Numbered from the stretch's first letter, positions 1 to 9,012 are shown. The stretch is 64,000 nt of DNA from Pseudomonadales bacterium (GCA_041395945.1 JAWKZN010000002.1:806001-870000); one strand, 5' to 3'. Notes: a model not told the origin generated them from the letters alone. Program-made: numbers and translations.

Positions 1-650
1 TGCTGCTCCCGGCAAGCGAAGTGAAATTTCTGGATACCTGGCACGTATCCGGACTCTGTGGTACCGGCAGCACTGATTATTATGTCGAGGATCTGTTCGT
101 TCCGACCGCACACGTGGCCGGTTACGAGATCACTGAATCATCAGATCGACCACTGTATCAGTTCCCGCAGTTCACGTTTCTTGCGCTCGGGATTGCCGCC
201 GTCTCCCTGGGGATAGCCAGGGCCGCCATCGATGAGCTGATTGCAGTCGCAGCGAATAAAATCCGGGCCGGCAGTTCCTCTGCAATCGCGAACCGCGTGC
301 ACACACAGATGGAAGTCGCGCAGGCAGAAGCAACTCTGCGCGCGGCGCGGGCCTTCTACTACCAGGCGCTCACCAGCGCGTGGGACCAGGCGCTCGCAGG
401 CAAACCGGTGCCCGTCGATCAGCGCCGCGACCTGCGCCTCGCGACAACCTTTGCGGTGCAGTCTGCCGTGAAGGTGGTGGACGCCATGTACACCCAGGCC
501 GGCGGCACTTCGGTCTACGAGACTTCGCGCCTGCAGCGCCAGTTTCGCGATGTGCACGTCGCCACCCAGCACATCATGGTTGCCGCCAGCACCTTTGAAA
601 CCGTCGGTCGTCTCTTTCTGGGTGTGGAAACCAACACCGCAATGCTCTAG
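1..650 (+). CDS. Acyl-CoA dehydrogenase, C-terminal part (5' end outside window)
   Basis: The frame is open from the left edge to a TAG stop, so about the first half of the gene is missing. The visible part starts near the end of the middle beta domain, with the family pattern GTGSTDYYVEDLFVP just before the C-terminal helical bundle. The all-helical C-terminal domain follows, including the FAD-contacting stretch around QAGGTSVYETSRLQRQFRD and the conserved HVATQHIMVA helix. Family members are cytoplasmic FAD enzymes that oxidise acyl-CoA thioesters or act as related flavin monooxygenases. The AGGTSVYETS/RDVHVATQH wording resembles the monooxygenase-like (DszC/HsaA-type) branch as much as classical acyl-CoA dehydrogenases, so the substrate is open. 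The stop codon lies inside a CTAG that borders an IS-end-like sequence. Confidence 0.85.
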   Translation, partial: LLPASEVKFLDTWHVSGLCGTGSTDYYVEDLFVPTAHVAGYEITESSDRPLYQFPQFTFLALGIAAVSLGIARAAIDELIAVAANKIRAGSSSAIANRVHTQMEVAQAEATLRAARAFYYQALTSAWDQALAGKPVPVDQRRDLRLATTFAVQSAVKVVDAMYTQAGGTSVYETSRLQRQFRDVHVATQHIMVAASTFETVGRLFLGVETNTAML

Positions 651-666
651 GGCATCTCTGCATAAG
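647..666. repeat. Probable relic of an IS5-type terminal inverted repeat
   Basis: The sequence CTAG followed by GGCATCTCTGCATAAG matches the left end of the intact IS at 10441 (CTAG then GGAACCTCTGCACAAG) in 13 of 16 bases plus the CTAG target. No matching right end or transposase is visible before the TetR gene, so this would be a solitary or decayed end, or a chance match. Confidence 0.4.
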
Positions 667-759
667 TATCAGCGCCTCCGCGTGTCGCGCGAACACGATC
701 CCGGGAATCCACAGTAAACTTGGATCGCATCACCCACCATCGGAGCGGGGTCTGCCCGA

Positions 760-1407
760 ATGTCCAGAGCTTCGCTGACACCGCAGGAAATCGAAGCCGG
801 TCGATCGCGCGTCATCACAGCCGCCACTGAGCTCTTCGCGCAGGATGGATTCGAAGCCGTCACCATGCGGGCGATCGGGCGGGAAATGGGACGCAGCCCG
901 ACTACGCCTTATACCTACTTTTCCAACAAGGAGGAGATCTTCGCCGAAGTGCGGACGAGGGCATTCGCACGTTTCGCCGACGCTCTGGAAGACGGCATCC
1001 GGAATATGCACAACCCCCTGGTGCGACTTCGAGCAATGTGCGGGGCTTACGCCGGTTTTGCCCGGGACAACCCGGATGCCTACCGGCTCATGTTCGAGCT
1101 GCGCCAGGGCGGGATGGCCGAATACCCGCCCCTCAAACTACAACGGGAGCGGAGCTTCGGACACCCGCTGGGCGCTGCACGTGATGCGGTCAGTCAGGGA
1201 CTGCTGCAAGGCGACCCATTGACCCTCGCTCACACCATCTGGGCCTGCTGTCACGGCATCGTGTCACTGGAGCTCGCCGGCCAGCTCGATCTCGGACGAA
1301 GTCTCGATGAACTGGTCGAGCCGGTCACCGAAGCGATACTCAGGGCTTATCAGACGCTGTCCGCTGATCATGAAATCGCCAGGCAGATACCAGGCGAGAC
1401 TACCTAA
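760..1407 (+). CDS. TetR/AcrR family transcriptional regulator with WHG-type C-terminal domain
   Basis: 215-residue protein. The N-terminal TetR helix-turn-helix covers about residues 14-60, with the typical ITAATELFAQDGFEAVTMR start and the recognition helix before TPYTYFSNKEEIFAEV. The C-terminal half contains the AHTIWACCHGIVSLELAG segment typical of the WHG (TetR_C_33) ligand-binding domain. It should act as a homodimeric, ligand-released repressor. It is transcribed in the same direction as the upstream flavoprotein gene and the downstream molybdoenzyme operon and may control either; the ligand (perhaps a hydrocarbon, steroid or CoA ester) is a guess. Confidence 0.9.
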   Translation: MSRASLTPQEIEAGRSRVITAATELFAQDGFEAVTMRAIGREMGRSPTTPYTYFSNKEEIFAEVRTRAFARFADALEDGIRNMHNPLVRLRAMCGAYAGFARDNPDAYRLMFELRQGGMAEYPPLKLQRERSFGHPLGAARDAVSQGLLQGDPLTLAHTIWACCHGIVSLELAGQLDLGRSLDELVEPVTEAILRAYQTLSADHEIARQIPGETT

Positions 1408-1436
1408 CTGGTTGATACGAATAAGGATAAATATAT

Positions 1437-1465
1437 TTGACGCCGTTAATTAAACAGTGTCCAAT
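1437..1465 (+). promoter_or_regulatory. Possible promoter for the molybdoenzyme operon
   Basis: The interval between the TetR gene and the gamma subunit is much more AT-rich than its surroundings. TTGACG at 1437-1442 and TCCAAT at 1460-1465, spaced by 17 bases, form a weak sigma70-like pair (4 of 6 at the -10). A TTGAT at 1412-1416 could be an FNR/CRP-type half site but its partner half is poor. Confidence 0.3.
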
Positions 1466-1512
1466 TTATCCCTCGGTAGCTCCCGGATGACTTGAACCGC
1501 CCGCGGAGAAAG

Positions 1513-2190
1513 ATGATGCAGGCTCGGAACCTCTCCAGCATCCACACACTCCTCGATCCCGCAGCGGCGGGATGGTCCGATTTACCCCACACTTCCATCC
1601 CACTGATCCCAGCACCGCTGGGACTCCAACCCACCCCCTATCTGCGAGCCAGCTGGGCCGCGCAGAACTACGGCACGGTGGATACAGCGCACCTGGCCTG
1701 CGCCCACGATGGTCATCGAGCGATACTTCACCTGAGCTGGTCGTGTCCACAGCGCAGTCTCAAAGAAGGCGAGAACTTCCCCGACGCTGCCGCGATCGCC
1801 TTTCCGGTGCGTGGCCAACCAGCGCTCGTCACTATGGGCTCGGAGCACGCCCCGCTGCACATTCTTCAGTGGCAGGCTGGAATCGACGGTAGCCGTTCGG
1901 TACTCGCAACAGGCATCGGCTCCTCACGACCCGGACCGGGTATCGAATCCGACAGCCTCGCGGTGTGGAGCCAGGGCACCTGGCAGCTCTGCATCACGCG
2001 TTCGCTTGCGGCCGCCGAAGGCGGTGCGGTACTGACACCGGGATCCGTCACGCAGATTGGAATCGTGATCTGGAATGGCGCCAACAGGGAACGGGGCGGG
2101 ATCAAGGCATTCTCCCTGGAATGGACAGCCATCGAGCTGGAAGCGTCCGCATCATCACTTCGCGTACAGGCCGGGAGCAGCCATGAGTAG
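1513..2190 (+). CDS. Type II DMSO-reductase-family gamma subunit (heme b binding, EbdC/DdhC-like)
   Basis: 225 residues from the ATG at 1513; ATG 1516 and TTG 1492 are alternatives, and a GGAG at 1505-1508 favours 1513/1516. The protein resembles the heme b subunit of ethylbenzene, dimethylsulfide, selenate and chlorate enzymes, which pass electrons between the Fe-S chain and a periplasmic c-type acceptor. The probable axial heme ligands are Met108 (in ALVTMGS) and Lys198 (in GGIKAFS), matching the Met/Lys pair known for ethylbenzene dehydrogenase. No convincing N-terminal signal peptide is seen, which is odd for a subunit of a periplasmic complex; it may travel folded with the Tat-exported alpha subunit. 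Its stop overlaps the beta start by 8 bases. Confidence 0.8.
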   Translation: MMQARNLSSIHTLLDPAAAGWSDLPHTSIPLIPAPLGLQPTPYLRASWAAQNYGTVDTAHLACAHDGHRAILHLSWSCPQRSLKEGENFPDAAAIAFPVRGQPALVTMGSEHAPLHILQWQAGIDGSRSVLATGIGSSRPGPGIESDSLAVWSQGTWQLCITRSLAAAEGGAVLTPGSVTQIGIVIWNGANRERGGIKAFSLEWTAIELEASASSLRVQAGSSHE

Positions 2191-3220
2191 CAGACAGATC
2201 GCGATGGTGATGGATCTGAACAAATGCGTTGGCTGTCACACCTGCAGCGTCGCGTGCAAGCGGTTGTGGACGCGCCGGGAAGGAATGCAGGGGATGTGGT
2301 GGAACACCGTGAACACGCAGCCGGGTCGGGGCAGCCCGCGCGACTGGGAATCCCTGGGCGGTGGATTCCGCGACGATGTCGCGCAGCCTGGAGAGCTGCC
2401 CTCCCAGAAGGATTTCGGAGAACCCTGGGAATACAAATCTGAGAAAATCTTTTACGAAGGCAATCCTGACTCAAGGCTGGCTCCCGAAGGCGGTGATCCC
2501 GACTGGGGCCCGAACTGGGATGAAGATCAGGGTGCCGGAGACTATCCGAACGCCTACTACTTCTATCTCCCGCGGATCTGCAATCACTGCACCCATCCGG
2601 CATGCCTCGAAGCCTGTCCCCGGGGAGCGATCGGGAAACGGGAGGAGGATGGAATCGTTCTCATCGATGAAGACCGCTGCCGAGGCTATCGCTTCTGTAT
2701 GGAGGCCTGTCCGTATAAGAAGATCTACTTCAATACGGTCGAAGGGGTGTCACAGAAGTGCATTTTCTGCCTCCCCCGGGTGGAACAGGGTGTCGCCCCC
2801 GCCTGCGCACGACAATGCCCGGGTCGAGTGCGCTTCGTCGGCTACCTGGATGATCCCGAAGGACCCATTCACAAACTGGTTCATAAGTACCGTGTGGCCC
2901 TGCCCCTTCATGCGGAGTACGGCACCGGGCCGAACGTCTTCTACGTGCCTCCACTCTCACCACCGGGACTCGACGCGCAGGGCAATCCGACAGGGGTTGC
3001 CCGTATTCCCATTGACTACCTCGAATCACTGTTCGGACCGCGGGTACAGGAGGTGCTCGATCTTCTGCAGGAGGAGCGCACCCGGCGCCAGCGCGGAGAA
3101 CCATCCGAGCTGATGGATCTGCTCATCTCACGTCGATGGCTCGATCTTTTTTCATCTCTCGACCGTCATCCGCGGGATGCGGCGCCTGTGCGGATCCTGG
3201 ATCCGAGGGTCCGCACATGA
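2183..3220 (+). CDS. Type II DMSO-reductase-family beta subunit, four-cluster ferredoxin (EbdB/DdhB/SerB-like)
   Basis: 345 residues from the ATG at 2183, preceded by GGGAG; a longer open frame upstream overlaps the gamma gene and has no family similarity. Cysteine groups appear in the family order: CVGCHTCSVAC near the N terminus, then CNHCTHPACLEACP, CRGYRFCMEACP and CIFCLPRVEQGVAPACARQC. In the third group the second cysteine is replaced by Tyr, as in this enzyme family and analogous to Trp in NarH, which indicates one [3Fe-4S] and three [4Fe-4S] clusters. It wires the molybdenum centre of alpha to the heme b of gamma. It has no signal peptide and is expected to be exported bound to alpha. 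It overlaps alpha by ATGA. Confidence 0.92.
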   Translation: MSSRQIAMVMDLNKCVGCHTCSVACKRLWTRREGMQGMWWNTVNTQPGRGSPRDWESLGGGFRDDVAQPGELPSQKDFGEPWEYKSEKIFYEGNPDSRLAPEGGDPDWGPNWDEDQGAGDYPNAYYFYLPRICNHCTHPACLEACPRGAIGKREEDGIVLIDEDRCRGYRFCMEACPYKKIYFNTVEGVSQKCIFCLPRVEQGVAPACARQCPGRVRFVGYLDDPEGPIHKLVHKYRVALPLHAEYGTGPNVFYVPPLSPPGLDAQGNPTGVARIPIDYLESLFGPRVQEVLDLLQEERTRRQRGEPSELMDLLISRRWLDLFSSLDRHPRDAAPVRILDPRVRT

Positions 3221-6150
3221 GCACATCGTTCGATCGTCGTGATTTCCTGAAAGTCTCTACCGCTTCGGCACTGTCATTGATGCTGCCGAGTTTCCACGCT
3301 CGAACCGAAGCCAGTGTCTCCGCACTGCTGGACCAGCCTGCGCCCGCCTACACCTCCTGGATGGACGTGTATCGGGAACAGTTCACCTGGGACAGCGTGC
3401 ATCGTGGCACACATCTGATCAACTGCTGGTATCAGTCCCATTGTGCCTGGGATGTCTACGTGAAGGATGGACTCGTGTTCCGGGAGGAACAGGCGGCAGA
3501 ATATCCCCAGACCAATTCCGAGGTTCCCGACTTCAATCCCAGAGGCTGTCAGAAGGGGGCCTGCTTCAGTCAGCGCATGTACGATCCTGTCCGGGTGAAA
3601 TATCCGCTGCGCCGGGTAGGTCCCCGTGGCGGAGGTCGCTGGGAACGTGTCAGCTGGGAAGAGGCTTTGCGTGACATTGCCAGTACCTACCTCGATGTCA
3701 CTCTCGAAGAAGGTACCAACAAAACAATCTGGGATGTTGGTGCGAGCGGCTTGAACCTCGGTGCAACTCACGCCGGTCAGGCACGATTCGCCTCGCTGAC
3801 GCGCTGCATCACGCTCGACCCCAATCCGTTTTCTGGAGATGGTCACAGGGGCGCTTATGAAACCTTCGGCAATTTCACCTGTGACAGGTCGATGGATGAT
3901 TTCTTCTACTCGGACCTGATCCTGATCTGGGGTTCGAATCCCATCTACACATCGATTCCCAATGCGCATTTTCTGACCGAAGCGAGATACAACGGCACCC
4001 GCACCATCACGATTGCCCCGGACTACAGCCCGACCGCCACAAAGTCGGATCTCTGGATTCCGGTCAGGCCCGGCACGGATGCGGCGCTGGCGCTGGCTGT
4101 AGCCCACCTCCTGATCGAAGAGGGGCAGGTCAATGAAGCCTTCATGCGGGAGCAGACCGATTTCCCTCTGCTGGTCCGCCAGGATACCGGGCGGTTTCTC
4201 ACGGAAAGGGATCTGCAGCCGGATGGCCGCAGCGATCGCTTTCTCTTTCTGGACAGCGGCAGCGACAGGGTCACGCCGGCGCCAGACGAGACTCTGCAGT
4301 TAGGTGAACGGGTGCCGGATCTCGACGTGAGGCGAACCATCCGCCTCGGCAATGGACAGGATGTAGAGGTCCGCAGTGTTTTCTCGATGTTGCGGGAACG
4401 TCTCCGCGACTACACGCCAGAGGCAGCCTCCGAACTCTGCGGTACCAGCCCGGAACTGATCCGTCGTTTCGCGAAGGACATCGCAGCGGCGCGGAACATG
4501 AGCAACGTGCCGGGCAGCAGCCTGTGCAAGTACTACCACGGAAATCTCACCGAGCGGGCGATCATCCTGATTTTCTGCCTTACCGGACAGATGGGCCGAA
4601 GAGGTGCGGGGTACTCGGGGTTCTCCCTGCTAAACAACGATGGCTGGGAGCGCTTCGTCTGGGGGCTGCGCTGGAAGGAGCGTGTCGGTCTGCTGGCAAC
4701 TGTGGGGAAGATGCTGCTGCAGGCGAAGCTCAAGGGCCGCACCCGGGAATCCGTGTTCCACGATATCGGCCATCTCTGGTTCGGTAAACTCGGCAAAGGA
4801 CTTCCGATACAGAATCCGGGCTCGCTGTTCTGGCACGTTCACGGTGGTATCTCTCGAAACGCCGATGAAGCAGACGCCTGGGATCCCTTTATGAAACGCC
4901 GTCCCAGCGAGTATCTGACACAGTCTCTGACCGAGGAATGGTATCCGCTCGAGCCTCCGCCCGATCAGCCACCGAGAATTCTCATCCATTACGTCTCGAA
5001 TGCGCTGCGACGGGTTCGCGCGAGTGACCGGGTCATCGAAAATCTCTGGCCGAAACTGAAACTCGTCGTCACTGTGGACTGGCGCATGTCCTCGACAACC
5101 CGCTGGTCTGACTACATTCTTCCGGCCAGTACCTGGTATGAACGTACCGACCACAAATGGGTGACCCCTCAGGTGCCGTTTCATCACCTGACCACCCAGG
5201 CGACCCCACCACTTGGCGAGAGCATGAGTGACTGGAAGATCGTGGCGCTACTCGCGAAGGAGATTCAGAAACAGGCGCGACAGAGAGGGATCTCTGAGAT
5301 CACCGCTCACGACGGAGAGACCGTCGACCTCGACAGGCTCTACGATGATCTGACAATGGACGGCCGGTTCAAAGAGGACGACGATGAAGCAGTCGCACGG
5401 GTCATCACCGAGACGTCCTCAAATCTCAATCACCTCGACTGGGATGAGCTGAAGGAAAAAGGATTCGGCCGCTTCCGCGGAGTCGGCGACAGTCCCACTT
5501 CGATCGGGAACATGGCGGAGATGAAAGATGACGAGACATTCGCTCCGTTCACCTTCCATGTTCGAGACAAACAGCCCTATGTGACAGCCACTCGCAGAAT
5601 TCAGTTCTATCTGGACCACGATCTCTATCTGGAACTGGATGAGGCTCTGCCCCGGTATAAGGAACCCCCGGCAATCGGCGGCGACTATCCGCTGGTAATG
5701 ACCGGAGGACACACACGGTGGAGCATCCACGGTGTGTGGCGGGACAATGAGATCATGCTGAGACTGAATCGTGGCGGACCGTTTCTGATCGTTTCCCCGG
5801 TTGACGCTGCTGAGCGGGGCATCGGTGACGGCGACTGGGTGAAAGTCTTCAACGACTTCGGTTCATTCAATGTGCGGGTAAAAACCTCGGATGCGTGCCG
5901 TCCCAGACAGACGCTGATGTATCACTCCTGGGAGACCTATCAGTTCGATTCTTCAGGAGATCCTCGACAGGTTTCTCCCACGCCCATCAACCCGGTGGAA
6001 CTGGCTGGCGGACATCCGCATCTCCGGGTCGGGTATCTCGGTGGCCAGCCGAGCGGCTTTGATCGCGATACCCGCATTGAGATCAGGCCGCTGCAGTCCC
6101 AGGAGATCGCCTTGATGCGTGATGCCCGGGTAGTCGAGACAGCTGGATGA
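3217..6150 (+). CDS. Type II DMSO-reductase-family molybdopterin alpha subunit (EbdA / steroid C25 dehydrogenase-like)
   Basis: 977 residues from the ATG at 3217. A Tat signal with RRDFLKVS at residues 7-14 and a hydrophobic stretch shows export in folded form. His66, Cys70, Cys76 and a further Cys in PRGCQKGACFS fit the HCCC-type [4Fe-4S] cluster FS0 of the NarG/EbdA class. Asp208 in SGDGHRG lies where the Mo-coordinating Asp of type II enzymes is expected. Molybdopterin-binding segments such as LILIWGSNP and the C-terminal dinucleotide domain (VMTGGHTRWSIHG) are present. Known relatives either reduce oxyanions or hydroxylate hydrocarbons and steroid side chains with water. Neighbouring degradative genes and the following alcohol dehydrogenase favour a hydroxylase, but the substrate cannot be read from sequence. 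The 3' end overlaps the chaperone gene by ATGA. Confidence 0.92.
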   Translation: MSTSFDRRDFLKVSTASALSLMLPSFHARTEASVSALLDQPAPAYTSWMDVYREQFTWDSVHRGTHLINCWYQSHCAWDVYVKDGLVFREEQAAEYPQTNSEVPDFNPRGCQKGACFSQRMYDPVRVKYPLRRVGPRGGGRWERVSWEEALRDIASTYLDVTLEEGTNKTIWDVGASGLNLGATHAGQARFASLTRCITLDPNPFSGDGHRGAYETFGNFTCDRSMDDFFYSDLILIWGSNPIYTSIPNAHFLTEARYNGTRTITIAPDYSPTATKSDLWIPVRPGTDAALALAVAHLLIEEGQVNEAFMREQTDFPLLVRQDTGRFLTERDLQPDGRSDRFLFLDSGSDRVTPAPDETLQLGERVPDLDVRRTIRLGNGQDVEVRSVFSMLRERLRDYTPEAASELCGTSPELIRRFAKDIAAARNMSNVPGSSLCKYYHGNLTERAIILIFCLTGQMGRRGAGYSGFSLLNNDGWERFVWGLRWKERVGLLATVGKMLLQAKLKGRTRESVFHDIGHLWFGKLGKGLPIQNPGSLFWHVHGGISRNADEADAWDPFMKRRPSEYLTQSLTEEWYPLEPPPDQPPRILIHYVSNALRRVRASDRVIENLWPKLKLVVTVDWRMSSTTRWSDYILPASTWYERTDHKWVTPQVPFHHLTTQATPPLGESMSDWKIVALLAKEIQKQARQRGISEITAHDGETVDLDRLYDDLTMDGRFKEDDDEAVARVITETSSNLNHLDWDELKEKGFGRFRGVGDSPTSIGNMAEMKDDETFAPFTFHVRDKQPYVTATRRIQFYLDHDLYLELDEALPRYKEPPAIGGDYPLVMTGGHTRWSIHGVWRDNEIMLRLNRGGPFLIVSPVDAAERGIGDGDWVKVFNDFGSFNVRVKTSDACRPRQTLMYHSWETYQFDSSGDPRQVSPTPINPVELAGGHPHLRVGYLGGQPSGFDRDTRIEIRPLQSQEIALMRDARVVETAG

Positions 6151-6743
6151 TCGCCCCGACCCGGCCCTCGGAGGGCGACCTTCGATTGCAGTTCACACCC
6201 GCTACAGCAGCACAACGCAGTCTCATCTACCAGCAGCTTTGTGTCGCGTTCAGTTACCCGGACAGCGAATGCGAATCCGGCCTTGCTCTTCCGGATCGCG
6301 CGACCAACGCGGGTACCGTTTTTCTCGACGCATTCGATCCGGGAGTATCGAGCAGAGCCTGTTCGCTCCACGAGACCGATCATTGCGGAACGGAACGGAC
6401 GGCGCTGTTCGAAGAGCTCCTGCGCTTTTACTCCTATTTCGGCCTTGCCCGTGCTGCGACGAGTGAACTGCCCGACCATCTGACAGTGCAGCTCGAATTC
6501 CTGCACTTTCTCAGCTTTCTTCAACACCGGACCGAGCAGAAAGGAGATTCAGCCGCACACATCATCTGTGCACAGTACGACTTCCTGACCCGGCATCTGC
6601 TGCGATTAGCCCGCGGAATCGTGGCCACATTCAACTGCGATGACCGCCACTACGCTGCTCTGGTTGCGGTGTTAGGCCAGTTCGTCGAGGAGGAATTCCT
6701 GCAACTGGGCTCTGAGCGTGCAGGATCATTGAATCGCAGCTGA
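6147..6743 (+). CDS. TorD/NarJ-like molybdoenzyme assembly chaperone (EbdD/DdhD-type)
   Basis: 198-residue soluble protein, the usual size of TorD/NarJ-family chaperones. It contains the family segment ELPDHLTVQLEFLHFL followed by helices rich in charged residues and a C-terminal VEEEFLQLG. Such proteins bind the Tat leader of the catalytic subunit and help insert the molybdenum cofactor before export. Its start overlaps the alpha stop by ATGA, so it is made in step with its client. The middle (residues about 45-85) is divergent. It closes the gamma-beta-alpha-delta operon; dedicated chaperones of this kind accompany most type II enzymes. Confidence 0.82.
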   Translation: MIAPTRPSEGDLRLQFTPATAAQRSLIYQQLCVAFSYPDSECESGLALPDRATNAGTVFLDAFDPGVSSRACSLHETDHCGTERTALFEELLRFYSYFGLARAATSELPDHLTVQLEFLHFLSFLQHRTEQKGDSAAHIICAQYDFLTRHLLRLARGIVATFNCDDRHYAALVAVLGQFVEEEFLQLGSERAGSLNRS

Positions 6744-6845
6744 TCCGATGGGTTCACCCGAATGCCTTTGTGTGTAACCTGTGTCTCCGGTTTCCGGTGC
6801 TACCTGATTGTCGGGTAGCTCAGTTCACAGTCAGGTTGACCCGTC

Positions 6846-8993
6846 ATGACCGCGGCCACATTCAGATACCTGCTGATTTCCTGTGCCTTTCTCGGCTCTT
6901 CCGCACTCGCCGCCGCTATCGATCAGAACCGTCTCAACGGAGCCGATTCCGAACCCGGCAGCTGGCTGACACACGGCCGAACCTACAGCGAAACCCGGGA
7001 AAGCCCGCTGTCTCAGATCAATCCCGACAATGTCAGCCGCCTGGGCCTTTCCTGGTATTTCGACACCAGCACACGACGCGGCCTGGAGGCCAGTCCGCTG
7101 GTGATCGACGGTGTTCTGTTCACCACCGGTGCCTGGAGCACGGTGTTCGCACTGAATGCAAAGACAGGCGCGCTCATCTGGTCATACGATCCCCGGGTCC
7201 CCAGAGCCTGGGGTGTGAACGCCTGCTGCGATGTGGTGAACCGGGGGGTGGCGGCCTGGGGTGATCTGATCTTCGTCGGCGCGCTGGATGGCCGGCTGAT
7301 CGCGCTGGATCGGGCAACAGGCGCCGTGCGATGGGAGACTCTGACCATTGACCCGACGCGCCCTTACACGATTACGGGCGCGCCCCGGGTGGTGAAGGGC
7401 AAGGTCGTCATCGGCAATGGCGGCGCCGAGTACGGCGTGCGCGGCTATGTGTCTGCCTACGATGCCGAAACCGGCGCCCTCGACTGGCGTTTCCACACGG
7501 TGCCAGGGAATCCGGCGGAACCCTTCGAATCCGACACCATGCGGATGGCGGCTGCCACCTGGAGCGGTGATCTCTACTGGCAGGTCGGCGGCGGTGGCAC
7601 GGTCTGGGATTCCATGGCCTACGATCCGGAACTGGACCTGCTCTACATCGGGGTTGGCAACGGGGCACCCTGGAATCGTCACATCCGCAGCCCCGGTGGC
7701 GGCGATAACCTGTTCCTGTCCTCCATCGTCGCCCTGGATCCGGACACCGGTGACTATGTCTGGCACTACCAGACGACCCCCGGGGACACCTGGGACTACA
7801 CCGCCACCCAGCACATGATCCTCGCCGATCTGCCGCTGCACGGACAGACTCGAAAAGTCCTGATGCAGGCTCCGAAGAACGGCTTCTTCTACGTGCTTGA
7901 CCGGTCGACGGGTGAGCTGCTCAGCGCCGAAAAATACTTCGACGCCGACTGGGCGAGTCATGTCGACCTGACCACTGGTCGCCCGGTGGAGACGGCCAGC
8001 GCCGATCACAGCAGGGAAATGCAGATCACCCGGCCCGCACCTTTCGGTGGCCACAACTGGCATCCCATGGCATTCAACCACGCCACCGGTCTGGTCTACA
8101 TCCCCGCGCTGGGCAGCGCCGCACCTTACAGCACCGCATCCCGCTTCGACTATCTCCCCGGCGGCCACTGGAACACCGGGCAGGACGAGCCCTTCGGTTT
8201 TCCACTGCCCGAAGCCCTGCTGCAGGGCGTGGTTCGACGCCTGCTGACCGGCCACCTGCTGGCCTGGGATCCTGTCGCGCAGAAGGAAATCTGGCGCATC
8301 GAACACCCCACCACCTGGAACGGCGGCGTGCTGACAACCGTGACCGGACTGGTCTTTCAGGGCACTGGTGATGGCCGGCTGGTGGCCTACCGGGCGGATA
8401 CCGGCGCAGAACTCTGGGCTTCGCCCACTCAAAGCGGCATCGTCGCGCCACCCATCAGCTATGAGATCGATGGCGAACAATTTGTCGCTGTGATGGCGGG
8501 CTGGGGCGGTGGCGCACCGGTAAACGTGAATATTCCGGATGCCGCACCCGGCAGAACCGGTCGGCTGCTGGTCTACCGGCTGGATGGCCAGCGCAGGCTG
8601 CCCGCCCCGGAACCGGCCCCGGCGCTGCTGCAGCCGCCACCGGCCACGGGTTCGTCTGAGCAGATCTCCCGCGGCCAGTCCCACTACGAACGGCATTGCG
8701 CCCGCTGTCATGGCGTCGGGCTCATCAGCAGCCGGCTGCTGCCCGATCTGCGCGATCTCGCAGCGGAGAAACACCAGATCTTCCGGGAAATCGTGCTCGA
8801 CGGCGTATTCAGCAGCGCCGGCATGGTTGGCTTCAGCGATGTACTGAATGAAGCGCAGGTCGAAGACATCCAGGCCTATGTCCTCGATGCCGCCAAGGAC
8901 CGGTGGGAAAATTCCCTGCAGCCCGCCTGGTGGCAGGCTGCGAAGGCAGGATTCATGGACAGGCTCGCGGGTGTGCTCGCCTGGTTTTTCTGA
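6846..8993 (+). CDS. PQQ-dependent alcohol dehydrogenase with C-terminal cytochrome c domain (quinohemoprotein type)
   Basis: 715 residues with a Sec signal peptide ending near ALAAA. The large N-terminal part is an eight-bladed quinoprotein propeller with repeated tryptophan-docking segments (for example GALIWSYDP and GAVRWETL). The adjacent cysteine pair Cys127-Cys128 (in NACCDVV) forms the disulfide ring next to PQQ, and the Asp in GDTWDYTATQ is the expected catalytic base. Cys618-x-x-Cys621-His622 (CARCHG) binds one heme c in a C-terminal cytochrome domain, as in type II alcohol dehydrogenases. It oxidises an alcohol in the periplasm and passes electrons to the respiratory chain. It starts 102 bases after the molybdoenzyme chaperone, so it could oxidise that enzyme's alcohol product. 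No PQQ synthesis genes are in the window. Confidence 0.92.
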   Translation: MTAATFRYLLISCAFLGSSALAAAIDQNRLNGADSEPGSWLTHGRTYSETRESPLSQINPDNVSRLGLSWYFDTSTRRGLEASPLVIDGVLFTTGAWSTVFALNAKTGALIWSYDPRVPRAWGVNACCDVVNRGVAAWGDLIFVGALDGRLIALDRATGAVRWETLTIDPTRPYTITGAPRVVKGKVVIGNGGAEYGVRGYVSAYDAETGALDWRFHTVPGNPAEPFESDTMRMAAATWSGDLYWQVGGGGTVWDSMAYDPELDLLYIGVGNGAPWNRHIRSPGGGDNLFLSSIVALDPDTGDYVWHYQTTPGDTWDYTATQHMILADLPLHGQTRKVLMQAPKNGFFYVLDRSTGELLSAEKYFDADWASHVDLTTGRPVETASADHSREMQITRPAPFGGHNWHPMAFNHATGLVYIPALGSAAPYSTASRFDYLPGGHWNTGQDEPFGFPLPEALLQGVVRRLLTGHLLAWDPVAQKEIWRIEHPTTWNGGVLTTVTGLVFQGTGDGRLVAYRADTGAELWASPTQSGIVAPPISYEIDGEQFVAVMAGWGGGAPVNVNIPDAAPGRTGRLLVYRLDGQRRLPAPEPAPALLQPPPATGSSEQISRGQSHYERHCARCHGVGLISSRLLPDLRDLAAEKHQIFREIVLDGVFSSAGMVGFSDVLNEAQVEDIQAYVLDAAKDRWENSLQPAWWQAAKAGFMDRLAGVLAWFF

Positions 8994-9012
8994 TGCTGCA
9001 GGCCGGACTCTT

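Noticed and set aside
1410..1425. An FNR-type site before the molybdoenzyme operon
   Set aside because: Only the first half (TTGAT) is good; the second half matches too poorly to claim oxygen control.
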